A stretch of DNA of 64,000 nucleotides from JAOPZW01 sp963764585 (GCA_963764585.1 CAVXTB010000007.1:190077-254076), one strand, 5' to 3'. Shown: positions 1-10,323, counted from the first letter of the stretch. Numbers and translations are program-made. Notes: a model not told the origin generated them from the letters alone.

Positions 1-355
1 CGCCGCTCGTGAGCCGGGCGTTCGTCTGCAGTTCGTAGCTGGCGCTGTCACCGGCGCCGACCAGTCGGAGCAAGGTCGAGAACACCGCGGGAGCCGACAT
101 CGCTCGCGACGTCGCGTGGTCGTCGACCGACCTGACCTGCGCGATCTTGATGACCGCGCCGTCGCTCGTCCGGACTGCGTAGTCCACGATCTCGCCGTCC
201 TGAGATGAATCCGGCGCAACGGGGGGACCTTCGACCTGTACGCGCGTGCCGACGTCGGAATCCTGCTCGAGCAGGTCGAGCATCTCGTCGAGCGTGCGCA
301 GGTACTGGTACCGAAAGCCCCGGGCTGCCGCCCGGCCGCCGCCCCCCGGGACCAT
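1..355 (-). CDS. N-terminal part of a probable nuclease-type (DUF4297/Cap4-like) protein, runs off the window
   Basis: Open reading frame on the minus strand from an ATG at 355 with a stop codon just upstream; no stop before base 1, so only about 118 residues are visible. The start (GGGGRAAARGFRYQYLRTLD) is typical of large actinobacterial proteins with an N-terminal restriction-endonuclease-like fold. A hydrophobic strand with EIVDYAV followed about nine residues later by IKIAQVRS matches the D...QxK pattern of that fold, except that the usual lysine is arginine. Proteins of this type often carry an NTPase or sensor domain behind the nuclease and act in phage defence. That role is inferred, because the rest of the gene lies outside the window. 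The QVR variant could mean altered or lost cleavage. Confidence 0.55.
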   Translation of the reverse strand, partial: MVPGGGGRAAARGFRYQYLRTLDEMLDLLEQDSDVGTRVQVEGPPVAPDSSQDGEIVDYAVRTSDGAVIKIAQVRSVDDHATSRAMSAPAVFSTLLRLVGAGDSASYELQTNARLTSG

Positions 356-1170
<815 letters not shown>

Positions 1171-1961
1171 GTGTCGGCCCGCCCAGCGCCGATCCTCCGC
1201 TGTTCCGGGCCGCTCGTCGCGCTGCGCTCGCTGGCGGCACTCTTCAGCGTCTCTGCCAGTCGCCTCGCAGCCGCGCTGCCGGGCGCCGCGGAGACCGCGC
1301 TGGCCGACACGCACGCTCCGTACCCGGCACGCCTGATCGTGCCGGCGCTCGCGGCGGACCTCGGCAGAAAGGCGGATACACCCAGCCGCATCCACTACTT
1401 CCACGGCACCCGGACGTTCGATCCGCGACAGTTCTCTCAACAGGGGCTCCTCCCGCTCACCGCGGTACTGGACGATCTGTGGGACCGTCTTCGGCGGCTC
1501 GCGCCCGAGATCGGGCCCGCGCGGTTCGCCGAGCTGCACCGGGCTATCGAGACTGGGAAGGTCGACGCCCTCAACTACAAGGCCCGGGTCGACATCGGCG
1601 CCAAGGACGACGGCCCGCACGGGGTCCTAGTGCGCGGACTGCTGCTCGACCCCGAGACCTACCACTCGTCGCCGTTTCTCCGGATCCCCGAGACCGTCGA
1701 GAACATCATCTTCGCCGCGCGCAACGAGCTGCAGATCGACCTCGAGCCCGATACGAGCGGGCAACGACATCATGCATCGTCGAGTTCGCTGCTCCGCCCG
1801 ACGACATCGACCAGGCGCTCGCGGCGGCCTGCTGGTACGTCAAGGCTGCGATCCGCGGCGACGCCGTCGGCCCTGACGCGCACTGGAACTTCAGCGGCGA
1901 CGGCACCGCCGTGCCGCCGCACGACATCGTCTTCGTCGACATCCTCGAGCCGGCTCACTAG
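1171..1961 (+). pseudogene. Frameshifted HGTR-motif protein, possibly ADP-ribosyltransferase-like
   Basis: One frame runs from a GTG at 1171; its recognisable part begins with HYFHGTRTFDPRQF and continues to about 1755. The same protein then continues in another frame (TSCIVEFAAPPDDIDQAL...) and stops at 1961, so one indel near 1750-1760 breaks the gene. The stitched product would be about 263 residues, though the first 70 may not be coding. HGTR followed by a QGLLPL turn resembles the HGT motif of PARP-like ADP-ribosyltransferases, and the end (VAVPPHDIVFVDILEP) resembles a conserved C-terminus I recall from uncharacterised actinobacterial proteins. The enzymatic assignment is tentative. It sits directly upstream of the winged-helix gene at 2059. 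Confidence 0.5.
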
Positions 1962-2058
1962 CTACGAAGATCCGACGAGCACGTGCCCGTCTTGGCGTGT
2001 ACAGCGACTCACCCGTGGCAAGGTGCAAAGCTTCCTTCGGAACCGGAGAACCGACTAG

Positions 2059-2883
2059 ATGTGGGACGAGGATGACAATCGCGGTCGCATGCGCCTGTTG
2101 GAGGCAGCAGGGATGGCGGATGCATCGGAGATGGTGCTGGATGTCGCCGAACTCGCCCGAGAGTTCGACGTGCCGGAGGAGACGATCCGGATGGACCTGG
2201 AGCAGCTCGAGGCGCTCGGGCTGGTGTTGACGGGGCTTGACGACGGGCTTGCGCCGAGGCTGCTCTCCGCGGGCCGCCAGTTCTTGGCCCGTCGCGGCGA
2301 TGTTGAGCAGGACGTCGTCAGCTTCTTGCCGCGGGTGATCGATGATCTCAATGCCCGCGAGGCGCTGCTTGCGGCCGGCACGATCATTGTCGACGAGTTC
2401 CGCGCCGCGCTGGTAGACGGCGATCCTGTCGACCACGCACGGGCGTTGATTCCGCCCGCATTCACGACCGCAGTTGACGAGCGGCTCGCCGTCGACCTCT
2501 TCGCCGCCACCATCGCTCTGATGGCTCGACTCTCAGATGGAGCCCCAGCTGCGTGCGTCGCCGAGGAGATCATGGCGGTCGGGCTGATCGAGGAGGCACG
2601 AGGCTGGCTTGAGCTGCGGCGGGAGACCGGGGAGCTCGACGACGACGCGGCGCGAGCGGCGAGCGAAGAGCTGGGCGGGCTGTTTGAGCTTTTTGAGGAC
2701 GACGACGTCCTCAACATGTTCGACATGGTCGAGCCGGCAGACGCGGCGCTCGCAGGTCACGACCCGTTGAATCAGCAACTGGGCGTCGCCGACCAGCGGG
2801 TGGAGTCGTGGTTCGATGCATTCGCCTGGGCATCACCGACGGGGTACCTCAGAGACCGGTCACCGGCTCCCTCAGAGGACTGA
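2059..2883 (+). CDS. Acidic winged-helix protein of unknown function (paralogue at 53976)
   Basis: 274 residues from an ATG at 2059. Residues about 25-60 (VLDVAELAREFDVPEETIRMDLEQLEALG) form a convincing helix-turn-helix or winged-helix unit. The rest is helical and very acidic, with FELFEDDDVLNMFDM near residue 215 and a conserved C-terminus PLNQQLGVADQRVESWFDAF. I do not recognise the family. A close paralogue lies at 53976-54792. Both copies sit beside tRNA 3'-half remnants: this one ends 54 bases before the decayed tRNA-Phe scar at 2938. That suggests a gene carried on, or associated with, integrated elements. It could be a DNA-binding regulator; no enzymatic motif is visible. Confidence 0.8.
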   Translation: MWDEDDNRGRMRLLEAAGMADASEMVLDVAELAREFDVPEETIRMDLEQLEALGLVLTGLDDGLAPRLLSAGRQFLARRGDVEQDVVSFLPRVIDDLNAREALLAAGTIIVDEFRAALVDGDPVDHARALIPPAFTTAVDERLAVDLFAATIALMARLSDGAPAACVAEEIMAVGLIEEARGWLELRRETGELDDDAARAASEELGGLFELFEDDDVLNMFDMVEPADAALAGHDPLNQQLGVADQRVESWFDAFAWASPTGYLRDRSPAPSED

Positions 2884-2937
2884 CCATGCGGCGTTGAGCA
2901 TCGCTCGAGCCCGGCTCACCTGACGGCAATCGAATGG

Positions 2938-2984
2938 TGGCGAGTCGGCACTCGAACCGGGGACACCACGATTTTCAGACGAGC
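2938..2984 (-). repeat. Decayed tRNA-Phe(GAA) 3'-half repeat, candidate left att of the mobile element
   Basis: On the minus strand it reads as anticodon loop CTGAAAA, variable region and T arm, ending in ...CTCGCCA. It matches the 47-base repeats at 26786, 38244 and 53587 apart from a one-base deletion and substitutions in the T stem and a damaged 5' anticodon stem. It is the leftmost member of the tRNA-Phe series and the plausible outer end of the element whose integrase lies at 25133-26683. Confidence 0.65.
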
Positions 2985-3211
2985 CCGATTGAACCCAGGC
3001 GCGCGGAAAGCCCTGCAAAGAGGCAGGTCTGACCGTGACCCCTCGATTCGTCAAATCTCGCTAATTCCGTCCTTCCCTCGCCCGTTTCGGCCACGAGGAC
3101 AGCGCCGTGGCCCGGGCTGCGACCGCCACCCGATCCGGGCCGCGACGCGATCGTTGCGAGTGGCTCTCGGAGAGGCACCCGTGCAGCCGCTGCACGCGTC
3201 ATGCTTAGCCA

Positions 3212-4177
3212 ATGGCCCGCGCCGATCTACTCGTCCACCTCGTTCGCGCCGCCAAGGAGCGCGATGACGACAGCGTGCGCCGCACGGTCGAGTCGATGGT
3301 CGCCGAGGAGCGCGTCAAGCAGCACCATCTGCTCGCCGAGCGTCTTGAGGAGGCGCTGCACGCCGCGCCGGCGCTCCACGTGGCAGGCGAACCGTCGGCC
3401 GCTACGCCGGCCGGCTTCTCCGTGCTGGTTCCCCGTCGCACGCTTGGCGAGCTGGTCTTGCCCGACGTCGTCCGGCAGGCCATCGGTGAATTGGTCGAGG
3501 AGCAGCAGCGCACCGAGGTACTCCGCGCGCACGGCCTCGAGCCACGACATCGCCTACTACTGCTCGGACCTCCGGGCAACGGCAAGACCTCGCTAGCCGA
3601 GGCCGTCGCAGAAGCGCTGCTGCTTCCCATGGTTGTGCTGCGCTACGAGGAGGTAATCGGCAGCTTCCTGGGCGAGACGGCATCCCGTCTAGCCGCCGTG
3701 TTCGAGTTCGCCCGTACCCGGCGCTGCGTCCTGTTCTTCGACGAGTTCGACGCGCTGGCCAAGGAGCGTGGCGATCTGCACGAGACTGGCGAGATCAAGC
3801 GCGTCGTCAGTTCGCTGCTGCTCCAGGTCGACGCGCTGCCGAGCCACGCCGTCTTCATCGCGGCGTCCAACCACCCTGAGTTGCTTGACCGCGCCGTCCA
3901 TCGGCGGTTTCAGATTCGGCTGGAGCTCCCGCTTCCGAGCCCGGTTGCCCGCATCGCCTGGTTCGAGCGCCTGCTGACCGATCTCGGCGAGCCGGCAGGC
4001 ATGTCGGCCGAGACGCTTTCCAAGAGATCGGCCGGCGCCAGCTTCTCGCAGCTCCAAGACCTCACCGATGACATCCGCCGCCGGCAGGTCCTTGCGCCCG
4101 GCACTCCGCTGAAGCGCCTGCTGCCCGAGCGCCTCGCACGGTGGCGCGACGTCTGCGCGCTGGAGGCGCATGCCTGA
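3212..4177 (+). CDS. AAA+ ATPase, partner of the adjacent subtilase
   Basis: 321 residues. It has a helical N-terminal region of about 95 residues and then a single AAA+ module: Walker A GPPGNGKTS with Lys125, Walker B VLFFDEFDAL with Asp177-Glu178, a sensor-1-like IAASNHPELLDRA and an RRF arginine segment. It resembles the small stand-alone AAA ATPases that recur next to S8 proteases in bacteria. It ends eight bases inside the next gene (starts at 4170), so the two are translationally coupled and probably act as one system. A working guess is that the ATPase senses or remodels a target and gates the protease. The pair lies inside the putative mobile element, which fits an accessory or defence role; no function has been shown from this sequence. 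Confidence 0.9.
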   Translation: MARADLLVHLVRAAKERDDDSVRRTVESMVAEERVKQHHLLAERLEEALHAAPALHVAGEPSAATPAGFSVLVPRRTLGELVLPDVVRQAIGELVEEQQRTEVLRAHGLEPRHRLLLLGPPGNGKTSLAEAVAEALLLPMVVLRYEEVIGSFLGETASRLAAVFEFARTRRCVLFFDEFDALAKERGDLHETGEIKRVVSSLLLQVDALPSHAVFIAASNHPELLDRAVHRRFQIRLELPLPSPVARIAWFERLLTDLGEPAGMSAETLSKRSAGASFSQLQDLTDDIRRRQVLAPGTPLKRLLPERLARWRDVCALEAHA

Positions 4178-6749
4178 GCTTCCGGCGCTCCCGCTGGGAG
4201 CGCCGGTTGTCGGGCGGCGCGTCACCCGCGCGTCCCCGCGCCCGCGGCTGGAAGGCCCGGGTGCCCCAACGCAGGAGGCGCGCCTCGCCCCCCGGTTACA
4301 GCGCCTCACCGACGCCTTCCTTCAGGGGCGGCTCGCGACGCCCGCCGATCCAGCGGCGCTGCCACCCGAGCAGGTCATCGTGCTCGAGATCGCCGGCGAG
4401 TTAGGGGACTTTGCAAAGGCGGTCCGTCGTATCCCCGGCCTGGAATTTCTGGCGGAAGAGGCCGAGGAGAAGCTCGACCCGGATGCGGACTTCGCTGCGG
4501 TGGGCCGCGATGGCAGGCGCCACGCGTACACCCGCCAGCTCTTTCTCGTCGCCAGCGACGCGGTCGCCTGGCAGCAGCTGCTTGAGCTTTGGGAGCGCTT
4601 CAAGCGCGGCGACCCGTTCCCGCATGGGCTCACGCCGTTCCGAGACCTCTTCGCCCGCCTGCGCGACGTCCGCAGATGGGACGACCGGGACCGGCTCGAG
4701 CGCACGGGGGCGCTCGCCGCCTGGAGCGCGGACCTGGCTGGCCTGGATGCCGAGCTGGTCGAGTTCGAAGCAGAGCTCTGGTTGCGCGGGGAACAGGCGC
4801 GGCGCGGGACCGCGATCACCGCCCTGAGGGAAGATCTCGCGCCGGTCGGGGGCAACATCATCGACCAGCAGGTCATCGAGGAGATCGACTACCACGGCGT
4901 GCTGGCCCGCGTCCCTGCCCGCCACCTGCTCGACGCGGTCGCCCGGCATGAGGTCCGCTGGCTCCGAACGGACAATGTCCGGTTCTTCCATGCGGTCGGG
5001 CAGATAGTCGCGCCCCCGCCCGGCGAGGAACAGCAGCCGTCGGACGAACGGAGCCTGCCCGATGCGCCGACCCCCACCGGCGCACCGAGGATCGCCCTGC
5101 TCGACGGCCTGCCCTTCACCGGTCATGCCGCCCTTGCCGGCCGCCTCGTCGTTGATGACCCCGACGGCTGGGACGCGACCATTCCAGTTGCACAGCGCCG
5201 CCACGGGACGGGTATGGCGTCGGTGGTCCTGCACGGCGACCTCAACGACCCGGCGACTCCGGCATCGCGGCCGCTCTACGTGCGGCCGATCTTGGCGCCA
5301 GGCCCGACCTGGGTGCACGACGTTCCCGAGGAGTTGCCGCGGGATCGCCTCCCCGTCGACGTCATCAACGGCGCGGTCGAAAGGTTGTTCGGCGGAGAGC
5401 GACCGGTCGCCCCCGACGTCAAGGTCATCGTGTTGGCCGTCGGCGACAAGGTGGAGCAATTCGACCGGTTCATCAGCCCGCTCGCGCGGTTACTGGATTG
5501 GCTCGCCTTCAAGCATCGAGCGCTCTTCATCGTCTCCGCCGGCAACCATCTCACCGTGTTCGAGATCCCTGGTGACCTCGACCTCGACGACCCGCAGGAG
5601 TTTCAGCACGAGGTCCTGTGCGAGATGCAGCGGGCCACGGGCCTGCGCCGCATCCTCTCGCCAGGCGAATCCGTAAACGCCGTCACGGTTGGAGCCGCGC
5701 ATACCGACGCCTCGCCCGCCCACACGGACGACCGCCTCGAGCCGATGGTGACGGGCGATCTGCCCAACGTTGTCACTGCCAACGGCGCCGGCGTGCGGCG
5801 CAGCATCAAGCCGGACATCCTGCTGCCCGGCGGGCGCCAGCTCGTCCGCCTCGAGCCAGCGGATGGCGACGGGCGACGGGCCCTGTCGGTGCCGATCGTT
5901 CGGCGTGGGCCGGGCGTCCGCATGGCCTCGCCACCGATCCAGGGCGGCCAGACCGACGCCACCGTGCACGCGACCGGCACGAGCGTCGCCACCGCGTTTG
6001 GAGGCCGGCACGCCGGCCAACTCCTCGACGCCCTCGACGACCTGCGTGCACGACACGGCGATCAGGTTGCCGACGGCTTCGACGCCGTGCTGGTGAAGGC
6101 GGCGCTCGCACACGCGGCCCGCTGGGCGACCGCGGTGCCTTTCATCGACGAGGCGTCTGACGAGGTCCTCGGGCGCCGAACGCGCGATGCGGTGGCCCGT
6201 CTGATCGGCTACGGCCTGGCCCATCCCTCGGACGCGCTTCGCTGCGACGACCACCGCGTCACAGCGCTCGCCGCTGGCACGATCGCCACCGATCAGTCCC
6301 ACACTTTCCGATTCCCGCTGCCGCCGAGCCTCGCGGCGCAGGCCGTGCGTCGCCGCCTGACGCTCACGCTGGCGTGGCTCACGCCCGTCAATCCGCAACA
6401 CCGCGCGTACCGTCGTGCGGCGCTAGCGGTGTTGCCCACCGGCGTCGAACTCACCAACCAGCGTCTGGACGTCGACCTCAACGGCACGCGGCGCGGCACC
6501 CTGCAGCACAACGTGCTCGAAGGCGCACGCGCGGTGCCCTATGCCCGCGGTGCGACCATCGAGCTGGCGGTGTCGTGCCGCGCAGACGCCGGTGCCCTCG
6601 ACGAGCCCGTGCCTTACGCGCTGATCGCCACGCTTGAGGTCCCCGCGGCGGTCGGCCTGCCGATCTACGAGGAGGTCCGCCAGGCTCTTCAGGTGCCCGT
6701 ACAGACGCCGGTCCCGATCGCCGTCCGGACCATACCGACCGCTTCCTGA
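4170..6749 (+). CDS. S8 (subtilisin-like) peptidase coupled to the AAA+ ATPase
   Basis: 859 residues from the ATG overlapping the ATPase gene. The first 300 residues are a charged domain with no signal peptide, so the protease is predicted to be cytoplasmic. The subtilase catalytic set is complete: Asp312 in ALLDGLPFTG, His345 in RHGTGMAS, oxyanion Asn459 in VSAGNH and Ser605 in GTSVATAF. A beta-rich C-terminal region of about 200 residues follows. Cytoplasmic subtilases paired with an AAA+ ATPase occur widely in accessory regions. The likely reading is a regulated protease released when the partner detects infection or damage. The codon style matches the ATPase. A plain degradative enzyme is unlikely without a secretion signal. 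Confidence 0.9.
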   Translation: MPELPALPLGAPVVGRRVTRASPRPRLEGPGAPTQEARLAPRLQRLTDAFLQGRLATPADPAALPPEQVIVLEIAGELGDFAKAVRRIPGLEFLAEEAEEKLDPDADFAAVGRDGRRHAYTRQLFLVASDAVAWQQLLELWERFKRGDPFPHGLTPFRDLFARLRDVRRWDDRDRLERTGALAAWSADLAGLDAELVEFEAELWLRGEQARRGTAITALREDLAPVGGNIIDQQVIEEIDYHGVLARVPARHLLDAVARHEVRWLRTDNVRFFHAVGQIVAPPPGEEQQPSDERSLPDAPTPTGAPRIALLDGLPFTGHAALAGRLVVDDPDGWDATIPVAQRRHGTGMASVVLHGDLNDPATPASRPLYVRPILAPGPTWVHDVPEELPRDRLPVDVINGAVERLFGGERPVAPDVKVIVLAVGDKVEQFDRFISPLARLLDWLAFKHRALFIVSAGNHLTVFEIPGDLDLDDPQEFQHEVLCEMQRATGLRRILSPGESVNAVTVGAAHTDASPAHTDDRLEPMVTGDLPNVVTANGAGVRRSIKPDILLPGGRQLVRLEPADGDGRRALSVPIVRRGPGVRMASPPIQGGQTDATVHATGTSVATAFGGRHAGQLLDALDDLRARHGDQVADGFDAVLVKAALAHAARWATAVPFIDEASDEVLGRRTRDAVARLIGYGLAHPSDALRCDDHRVTALAAGTIATDQSHTFRFPLPPSLAAQAVRRRLTLTLAWLTPVNPQHRAYRRAALAVLPTGVELTNQRLDVDLNGTRRGTLQHNVLEGARAVPYARGATIELAVSCRADAGALDEPVPYALIATLEVPAAVGLPIYEEVRQALQVPVQTPVPIAVRTIPTAS

Positions 6750-7086
6750 AGTCGCGGCGGCGCGACACGCGCCAACCGGATAGCGGTGCTCGAGTCGTTC
6801 TGAGCACTCGCTCTAGTTCCAGCCTGAAGACCCCCGTTAGGGCACCCGACCGCCCTCCCCGAGTGCAAGTTGCTCCCCGATCCCGGCACGCCACATGGTC
6901 AGTCTCCAGTCCTTGCCGCAACCCGCGACGCCTGCGCGTTCAGAAGCGTCAAAAGGCGCCCCACACATTTGCACCAACGGATGCGTTAGCGGTAGTTTGT
7001 AGGCGTATGAGGCTGTTAAGGCCCTCCAGCGACGCCGAGGTGCCCGCGGTATGTCGGGGCGGCGGACCCTAGGAAGGCGCGCGGCG
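6750..7086. other. Gap upstream of the relaxase; candidate oriT/promoter region
   Basis: No gene seen. A perfect six-base inverted repeat, GTGCTC at 6786-6791 and GAGCAC at 6802-6807, is the clearest structure. Transfer origins of MobF elements usually lie next to the relaxase gene, so this is the first place to look for oriT, but I cannot identify a nic site. A good ribosome site AGGAAGG at 7071-7077 lies nine bases before the GTG at 7087. Confidence 0.35.
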
Positions 7087-10000
7087 GTGTTGTCGATCGG
7101 CAAGTTGACGGTCGAGCAGTCGCGTTACTACGAGCGCCAGGTCGCGCAGGGCCGCGATGACTACTACTCCGGCCGTGGTGAGTCGCCGGGCCGGTGGACC
7201 GGGGCCGGAGCGGAGACCCTCCGGCTCGGCGGCCGCGTGGATGACGACGGGTTCTTGGCGCTGATGGAGGGTCGTGACCCGGGCACCGGTGAGCGCCTGA
7301 AGCGCGTGGGCGGTCGTTCGAAGGTGGCGGCCTTTGACCTGACGTTCTCGGCGCCGAAGTCGGTGAGCGTGCTGTTCGCGGTCGGCGAGCCGGCGCTGGC
7401 GCGGGCGCTGGTCGACGCGCACGAATCAGCGGTCGACGCGGGGCTGGGCTATCTAGAGCGTGAGGCGTGTCGGGTACGTCGCGGCCGCGGCGGCGTGCAC
7501 CGCGAGGCCGGGGTGGGATTCGTGACGGCCGCCTATCGCCACCGGATGAGCCGCGCGGAGGATCCCCAGCTGCACACGCATGTGGTGGCGGCGAACATGG
7601 CCTGCGGCGCAGATGGACGTTGGACGGCGCTTGATGCCACCCAGATCTATCAGCACGCCAAGGCGGCCGGCTTCCTCTACCAGGCCCACCTGCGGGCCGC
7701 CGTCCGTGAACGGCTCCCGTGGGTGCGGTGGGGCCCGGTGCGCAACGGGATGGCCGAGATCGAGCAGCTATCGCCGGCGGTGCTACGCGAGTTCTCTACG
7801 CGCCGGCGCCAGATCGAGGAGCGCGAGCGCGAGCTAGTGGCAGCAGGCGTCGAGGTAGGGGATGGTGGGCGTGAGGCGATCGCTCACGCTACGCGTGGTC
7901 GCAAGCGCTACGGGGTCGATACCGCGCCGTGGCGTGACGTGGTGCGCGCGCGGGCGGCCGAGCATGGCCTCGGTGCCCGTGAGCTCGACGCCTTGGCGCG
8001 TGGGCCGGCCAGGGCACCTGAGGTTCCCGATCCGCGGCGGGTGAGCGGGGAGCTGGCTGGAGCGGGTGGGCTGACCGAGCGCCAGAACACGTTCGCGAAA
8101 CGTGAGGCGGTGATGGCGTGGGCGGCCGCGCACAGGCAGGGGGCCTCGGCGGAGGCGGTCGAGGGCGCTGCGGCGGAGTTCCTCTCTCGCAACGACGTGC
8201 ATCGTGCCGCCGACCCTGCTGAGCGTCGGTTCACGACGAGCGACCTGCTCGCCCACGAGCAAGCGATCGTGGTCGGCGCGCGGGCACGTCGCGGCGAAGG
8301 CGCGGGAAGACTCGACTCGGCGCTGGTCGATGGGGTGCTGGCCAGCGCGGCGCACGCTCCGACAGCCGAGCAGGCTCGGGTGATCCGTGGCCTGACTTCG
8401 AGCGGTTACGGCGTGGAGACGGTCGAGGCGCTGGCGGGGACCGGCAAGACGTTCACCGCCGGCCTGCTCGCCCGGGCCTACACGGCCGGCGGCTTTCGCG
8501 TCCTCGGGGCGGCGCCGACCGGGCGAGCCGTGCGGGAGCTCACCGAACAGGCCGGCATTGGCCAGGCGTGGACGCTGACGCGTCTGGCGTTCGACCTCGA
8601 CGCCGACCACCGCGGTTTCGGGTCGGATCGGGCGGTGCTGATCATCGACGAGGCTGGGATGGCGAGCACCCGCGAGACCGCCCGCGTCATGACGCACGCC
8701 CATGCCGCCAACGTGAAGGTCATCGCGATCGGCGACTCCGGGCAGCTCTCGAGCGTCCAGGCGGGCGGCTGGCTGGGATCGCTGACCCGGCGGCTGGGAT
8801 CGCACGAGCTGCGCGAGGTGATGCGCCAGCGCGATCCGCGCGAGCGCCAGCTGTTGGCCCAGGTGCGCCGCGGCGACCCGACCGACTACATCACCGAGAA
8901 GAAGAGGTGCGGGCAGCTACAGGTCATCGAACGCGACGTCCAGAACGCACGCGCGGGCGAACGCGCTGCGATCGCGGCGTGGAGTTCGCGACAAGCCGAA
9001 TCTCCGTGGGGGCAGGCCATCCTGGTCGTCCGTGACAACCAGCGCCGCGAGCGCCTCAACGCGCTCATCCGCGCCGAACTGAAGCACGGCGGTCGGCTTG
9101 GCGAGAGCGTCCATATCGGTGGAGACGAGTTCGCCGTCGGTGACCGCGTCGTTGCGCGTCGCAACGATCGGGAGCGGGATGTTGATAACGGTATGCGTGG
9201 CACGGTGATCGCGGTCGACCCAATCGCGAAGGACCTCGTCGTGCGCACCGACGGCGGCGCCCAACGCCACCTCGATGCCTCCTACGTGGCCGAGCATCTG
9301 CAGCACGCCTACGCGCTCACCGCGCACACCATCCAGGGAGGAACCGTGGAGTGGGCAGGCGTCGTCGGGCGCCCCGAGGACTTCACTCGCAACTGGTCCT
9401 ACAGCGCCCTCTCGCGCGCGCGAGAACCAACCGAGCTGTTCATCACCGACACCGAGACAGAGCGCGAGCTCGACCGCGTCGAGATCGCCCCCGGCCACGC
9501 TCGCGGCCCGGGCGACGAGCGAACGCCACTCGAGCGCCTCGCGGCGGCCATGCGTCAACGGGACGACGAGGACCTCGCGCTGGAGCGCGTCGACGCCGAG
9601 CGCGCCCACGCCCGGCCGCCCGCCGTCACACGCCCGTCCGTGGCTGAGCTACAGGCCGAACTCGCCGACGTTCGCGAGCGCATCGGCCGCTACCCCGACC
9701 ACCTCGCCGACCAGCTGTACGCCGCCCGCAGCGCCCGGGCCGAGGCACAGCGCGTCGCTGACGAAGCGCACGCACACATCACTGAGCTGGAGCAACCCGC
9801 GCGGGGTGTGCTGCGCCGGCGCGCCGCGGACTCCGCCGAACGCTCGCTGGAGCGCCAACGCCTCAAGCTCGCCGAGGAGGAGATCGCGGCGGCCGTCGAG
9901 CGTGAGCGCAACCTTGCAAGCAGCGTTCCCGACCGCGCGGCATGGGAGACCGAACGCCGCGTGCTCCGCGAGCGCGCCGCCGAGCTCAACGCCCAGCTAT

Positions 10001-10296
10001 CGAGCCGCCGCCGCGAGGACCTCCGCGTCGCGCTCGAGCGACCAGCGCCCTACCTCACGGAAACGCTGGGCGCTCTCCCCAACCAGCCGCGCGCCCGCCG
10101 CACCTGGCAGCAAGCCGCCACACGCATCGAGGCGTACCGCTTTGACCACGCCATCACGGACACCCACCACGCACTCGGGTCAGCGCCGAGCGACCAGCGC
10201 GAGCGCGCGCACTGGCAACGCGCCCACCACGACCTGCAACGCGCTCAACGAGACCTCGGCTACCGCAACGCGCGCAAGCATGCCCACGAGATCTAG
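7087..10296 (+). CDS. MobF (TrwC/TraA-type) relaxase-helicase
   Basis: An in-frame ATG exists at 7051, but the family start (LSIGKL...) and the ribosome site favour the GTG at 7087, giving 1069 residues. The N-terminal relaxase domain carries paired tyrosines (Tyr14-15 and Tyr26-27) and the histidine motif PQLHTHVVAAN (His163, His165) that binds metal for nicking at oriT. A helicase module follows with Walker A ALAGTGKT (Lys454), VLIIDEAGM and the late motif YALTAHTIQGGTVEWAGVV. The C-terminal 250 residues are a charged, probably coiled-coil tail. The protein should nick and unwind element DNA for conjugative transfer. No type IV secretion genes are visible, so the element looks mobilizable rather than self-transmissible. 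Confidence 0.92.
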   Translation: MLSIGKLTVEQSRYYERQVAQGRDDYYSGRGESPGRWTGAGAETLRLGGRVDDDGFLALMEGRDPGTGERLKRVGGRSKVAAFDLTFSAPKSVSVLFAVGEPALARALVDAHESAVDAGLGYLEREACRVRRGRGGVHREAGVGFVTAAYRHRMSRAEDPQLHTHVVAANMACGADGRWTALDATQIYQHAKAAGFLYQAHLRAAVRERLPWVRWGPVRNGMAEIEQLSPAVLREFSTRRRQIEERERELVAAGVEVGDGGREAIAHATRGRKRYGVDTAPWRDVVRARAAEHGLGARELDALARGPARAPEVPDPRRVSGELAGAGGLTERQNTFAKREAVMAWAAAHRQGASAEAVEGAAAEFLSRNDVHRAADPAERRFTTSDLLAHEQAIVVGARARRGEGAGRLDSALVDGVLASAAHAPTAEQARVIRGLTSSGYGVETVEALAGTGKTFTAGLLARAYTAGGFRVLGAAPTGRAVRELTEQAGIGQAWTLTRLAFDLDADHRGFGSDRAVLIIDEAGMASTRETARVMTHAHAANVKVIAIGDSGQLSSVQAGGWLGSLTRRLGSHELREVMRQRDPRERQLLAQVRRGDPTDYITEKKRCGQLQVIERDVQNARAGERAAIAAWSSRQAESPWGQAILVVRDNQRRERLNALIRAELKHGGRLGESVHIGGDEFAVGDRVVARRNDRERDVDNGMRGTVIAVDPIAKDLVVRTDGGAQRHLDASYVAEHLQHAYALTAHTIQGGTVEWAGVVGRPEDFTRNWSYSALSRAREPTELFITDTETERELDRVEIAPGHARGPGDERTPLERLAAAMRQRDDEDLALERVDAERAHARPPAVTRPSVAELQAELADVRERIGRYPDHLADQLYAARSARAEAQRVADEAHAHITELEQPARGVLRRRAADSAERSLERQRLKLAEEEIAAAVERERNLASSVPDRAAWETERRVLRERAAELNAQLSSRRREDLRVALERPAPYLTETLGALPNQPRARRTWQQAATRIEAYRFDHAITDTHHALGSAPSDQRERAHWQRAHHDLQRAQRDLGYRNARKHAHEI

Positions 10297-10323
10297 AGCG
10301 CATCCAGCGGCGGTCCGGTCGCT

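Noticed and set aside
7051..7086. ATG at 7051 as the relaxase start
   Set aside because: The added 12 residues are not family-like, and a strong ribosome site sits at the right distance from the GTG at 7087, where the conserved LSIGKL start lies.
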